From: Ignavibacteria bacterium
GTDB lineage: Bacteria > Bacteroidota > Ignavibacteria > UBA10030 > UBA6906
Length of the DNA stretch: 14,157 bases
Direction: 5' to 3'
Assembly (NCBI GenBank): GCA_029859455.1
Contig: JAOUDE010000024.1
Span: 1-14,157 of the forward strand
Position numbers and translations under genes: made by a program
The notes under the pieces: generated by a model
The model's input: the letters and a program-made list of their open reading frames with translations, nothing else
The model's database searches: none
What the model was told of the DNA's origin: nothing
Shown: positions 11,817 to 14,157 of the stretch, in pieces
How positions within the stretch are numbered: position 1 is the first letter of the stretch
Layout of the letters: the number at the start of each line of letters is the position of its first letter

Positions 11817-14157
11817 TTATCGGATCAGCATCATCCTTCTTGTTTCAAAGAACCGGTCTGCCCTGAGCTGATAGTAATACACGCCGCTGGAGAGGTTCCT
11901 TCCGTCAAACGAGCGGGTATACTGTCCGGGCTCGAGGCTTTCATCCAGGATGGTTGTGACCTCTCGACCGTTCAGATCGAACACCGTGATCCGCACGGGT
12001 CCTCTCTCGGCTACAGAAAAACTGATCTCTGTGGAAGGATTGAACGGATTCGGATAATTCTGACGGAGCGAGAACCGGACCGGTGGAGTCTCAATGGTTC
12101 CGGTAACAGATGTCTGAATGTCGAGCATATCCCGTTCATACACGCCGTTACTGTGTGTGACCGCCCGGATGATCCGGGGACCTGTCGCGAGACTGAGATC
12201 CGAGATCAGCACTGCTTCAGGAAGCCCGGCATCCCACGTCATCCAGTCGCTCCCTCCGACCGTTGATACGAACACACCGATATCTGTTCCCACGTACACC
12301 ACCTCCGGGTTGGCCGGATCAACGACCAGGGCGGTTGCCGGAACATCGGGAAGCGATCCGGTCATATCTGTCCAGACGCCACCTGCGTCCGTTGTTTTGA
12401 ACACATGTGAGGAATCGAACCCGCCGTACGCAACATAGACGACCGACGGGTCGGAAGGGTCGACTGCGAGATCGAGCGGGTACCGGTCAGGCAGAATCCC
12501 TGTAATGTCGGTCCAGGATGCCCCGCCGTCCGTTGTTCTGAAGATATGAGTGCGGTCGACAAGAGGCGCAGTGCCGACATAGACCGTGTCGGTTCCGGAA
12601 AACGACATTGCCATCGAGATCGCCGGATTCCCGTCAAGTGACGAACCGCCGTTTGTTGCGGACCAGGTGGCGGATGCGTTGGTGCTCTTGAAGATGATAC
12701 TTCGTCCGAAGTAAAGGACATTGGGATTGGATGTCGAAAGCACGAACGGTGTATTCCAGCTCGACACGCCGCCGTTCAAACCGGTGCTTGACCACTGAAA
12801 GGAGTTACCGCGGTTTGTCGATTTGTACATCGACCCGCCTCCTCTGTTTCCCGCATACATGATAAAATCGTTTCCCTGATTAATTGCAGTCCATCCGACC
12901 TCGTCCACAGCGCCGTTGACCCAGTTTTCCGACCCGGTGTACATCCACCCGAAGTGATCCTGGACCTGGCCGTGGGCCCGCAGGGGATCGCTCGCCGAGC
13001 TCGAGAAACCGTTGTAGAACTGAGCCGCTTCGATTCCTTCACCCACAAAATAGAAATTCCCTCCGAAATCATCGGAGCGCCAGATCCCTCCGTCATGGGC
13101 GATGTACAGAACGTCGGGGTCATCGGGGTGAAGGGCGAAGGAGTGATAGTCTGCCCAACCCCCTTCGATCTGCGAGAACGATGAACCGGAGTTCGTGGAG
13201 AGGTACAACTGCTGAGCTCCCCGGACGATCCGCGTCGGGATTGTGGGATGGACGGCCACAAATCTCGCATAGAAGCCCTGAACATCACTCCGATTGTCAG
13301 TATTCGTGAGAGTCCAGCTCTCGCCGAAGTCGGTCGAGATATAAAACGTTCCGACGGTTGTGGTACTGTCGGAAATGCTCAGGTAGACGGTGTCCGGGTC
13401 ACTCCTGTACTGTCCCAGGACAGCCATCCCGGAGAACGAAGGAAAGCCTCCTAACTGGACAAAGCTCATGCCGCCGTCGGTGGATCGGTAGATCCCGTGG
13501 CCGGCACTCGCAAAATTTCCACAGGTTGCAAGGACCAGTGTTGTGTCGTTCGGGTGGATCAGCAGGTCACGTGCCATGATCGCGTCGAGGGTCATCTCCC
13601 AACTGCCGCCGGCATCGGTTGACCGGTAAACACCTTCAGAGGTTGCTGCTATAACCGTGGACCTGTTAAGAGGATTGATGCAAATCGCCGGAACGCCGCT
13701 CCGGTCGTTGTATGACCAGTCGAGGCTGTGGGTCCATGTTACTCCCGCATCAGTGGTTTTCAGGATTCCCATACCGACACTCCCCCTCGTGGTCCGAATC
13801 ATGATGCCACCGTTGGAAATCTGATAGCGGTACAACTCGCCCGTGCCGATGTACACGGTACCGGTATCAACAGGATCGATCGCAATCGCATTCACTCCAA
13901 GGACCGGAAAGCCGGTGGTGATCCTCTCCCAGTCACCGGCGATCCCCCCTGAGAAGGAGCGCCACAATCCACCCGCAGCAGCACCGGCGTAGATCGTAGA
14001 AGGATTGAGCGGATTCAATGCAACGCTGATCATCCGGCCACCGAAATTGTTCGGGCCGATGTAGGTCCAAACCGAGTCAGATTCAAGACCGGCTACGGGT
14101 CTAAGAAGTCGCTTCTGCGTGAATGCTTCGAAGTAGTCAGCCCTTCCGATGTCACCG
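11817..14157 (-). CDS. secreted Asp-box (BNR) repeat protein with T9SS type A sorting domain, 5'-truncated
   Basis: Large secreted or surface protein, likely a beta-propeller. The frame is open to the window edge: 41 in-frame residues precede the first Met (14033), including WTYIGPNNFGGR, a usual lead-in for this family, so the start lies outside. Counting from that Met (738 aa), eleven Asp-box-like turns recur at about residues 93, 138, 184, 233, 279, 320, 405, 450, 500, 547 and 590 (for example STDAGGSW, TTDGGASW), each often preceded by a 'P.dp.tvY.gt' strand, as in sialidase/VPS10/Ycf48-like propellers. The C-terminal 80 residues are a canonical T9SS domain: QNYPNPFNPSTEISF (658-672), ITVFDLNGREV (682-692), and LSSGVYYYQLRA (714-725). 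Export would use Sec then T9SS with cleavage of this domain. Sialidase activity is not implied. A terminator follows. Confidence 0.92.
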   Translation of the reverse strand, partial: GDIGRADYFEAFTQKRLLRPVAGLESDSVWTYIGPNNFGGRMISVALNPLNPSTIYAGAAAGGLWRSFSGGIAGDWERITTGFPVLGVNAIAIDPVDTGTVYIGTGELYRYQISNGGIMIRTTRGSVGMGILKTTDAGVTWTHSLDWSYNDRSGVPAICINPLNRSTVIAATSEGVYRSTDAGGSWEMTLDAIMARDLLIHPNDTTLVLATCGNFASAGHGIYRSTDGGMSFVQLGGFPSFSGMAVLGQYRSDPDTVYLSISDSTTTVGTFYISTDFGESWTLTNTDNRSDVQGFYARFVAVHPTIPTRIVRGAQQLYLSTNSGSSFSQIEGGWADYHSFALHPDDPDVLYIAHDGGIWRSDDFGGNFYFVGEGIEAAQFYNGFSSSASDPLRAHGQVQDHFGWMYTGSENWVNGAVDEVGWTAINQGNDFIMYAGNRGGGSMYKSTNRGNSFQWSSTGLNGGVSSWNTPFVLSTSNPNVLYFGRSIIFKSTNASATWSATNGGSSLDGNPAISMAMSFSGTDTVYVGTAPLVDRTHIFRTTDGGASWTDITGILPDRYPLDLAVDPSDPSVVYVAYGGFDSSHVFKTTDAGGVWTDMTGSLPDVPATALVVDPANPEVVYVGTDIGVFVSTVGGSDWMTWDAGLPEAVLISDLSLATGPRIIRAVTHSNGVYERDMLDIQTSVTGTIETPPVRFSLRQNYPNPFNPSTEISFSVAERGPVRITVFDLNGREVTTILDESLEPGQYTRSFDGRNLSSGVYYYQLRADRFFETRRMMLIR

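Overview
The window reads as chromosomal DNA from a Gram-negative bacterium of the Bacteroidota/Ignavibacteriota/Calditrichota-like (FCB) assemblage. A Kdo transferase shows that an LPS-type outer membrane is present. The last gene ends in a textbook type IX secretion (T9SS) C-terminal sorting domain with the 'NYPNPFNPST' signature common in that assemblage. Genus cannot be judged from the sequence. The DNA is densely coding, and the only gene-free stretch near 200 bases is 11622-11816. No tRNA, rRNA, CRISPR, insertion sequence or phage gene was seen.

Layout. (1) Positions 1-3911, plus strand, are an envelope/LPS operon. It holds the C-terminal part of Kdo transferase (waaA), an FkbM-type methyltransferase, a small MNT-type nucleotidyltransferase-like protein and a membrane-anchored neutral-ceramidase-family protein. 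Junctions are overlapping or nearly so. (2) Positions 3908-4627, minus strand, are a small LPS-kinase/RIO-like kinase that collides tail to tail with the ceramidase-like gene; the two stop codons share the tetramer CTAG. (3) Positions 4738-11621, minus strand, form a compact gene train. Read in transcription order it is: ATP-grasp ligase with a Lys-rich tail, YbdK/GCS2 carboxylate-amine ligase, M29-type metallopeptidase, a second and different ATP-grasp-like ligase, an RskA-like membrane protein, and oligoendopeptidase F. The kinase follows. Gaps are 7, 6, 77, 3, 32 and 110 nt. (4) Positions 11622-11816 carry a terminator, an overlapping candidate promoter and a second terminator-like hairpin in the presumed leader. 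(5) Positions 11817-14157, minus strand, are a large secreted Asp-box (BNR) repeat protein with a T9SS sorting domain, cut off by the window edge at its N-terminus.

The most interesting part is region 3. Three amide-bond-forming enzymes of different families lie next to an aminopeptidase-fold enzyme in one apparent operon. The order GCS2-type ligase plus ATP-grasp ligase is formally like glutathione synthesis (GshA then GshB). The second ATP-grasp-like protein resembles glutathionylspermidine-synthase/circularly permuted ATP-grasp enzymes. I infer a small, non-ribosomal peptide, amide or thiol metabolite pathway, or a peptide tag. The product cannot be read from the sequence.
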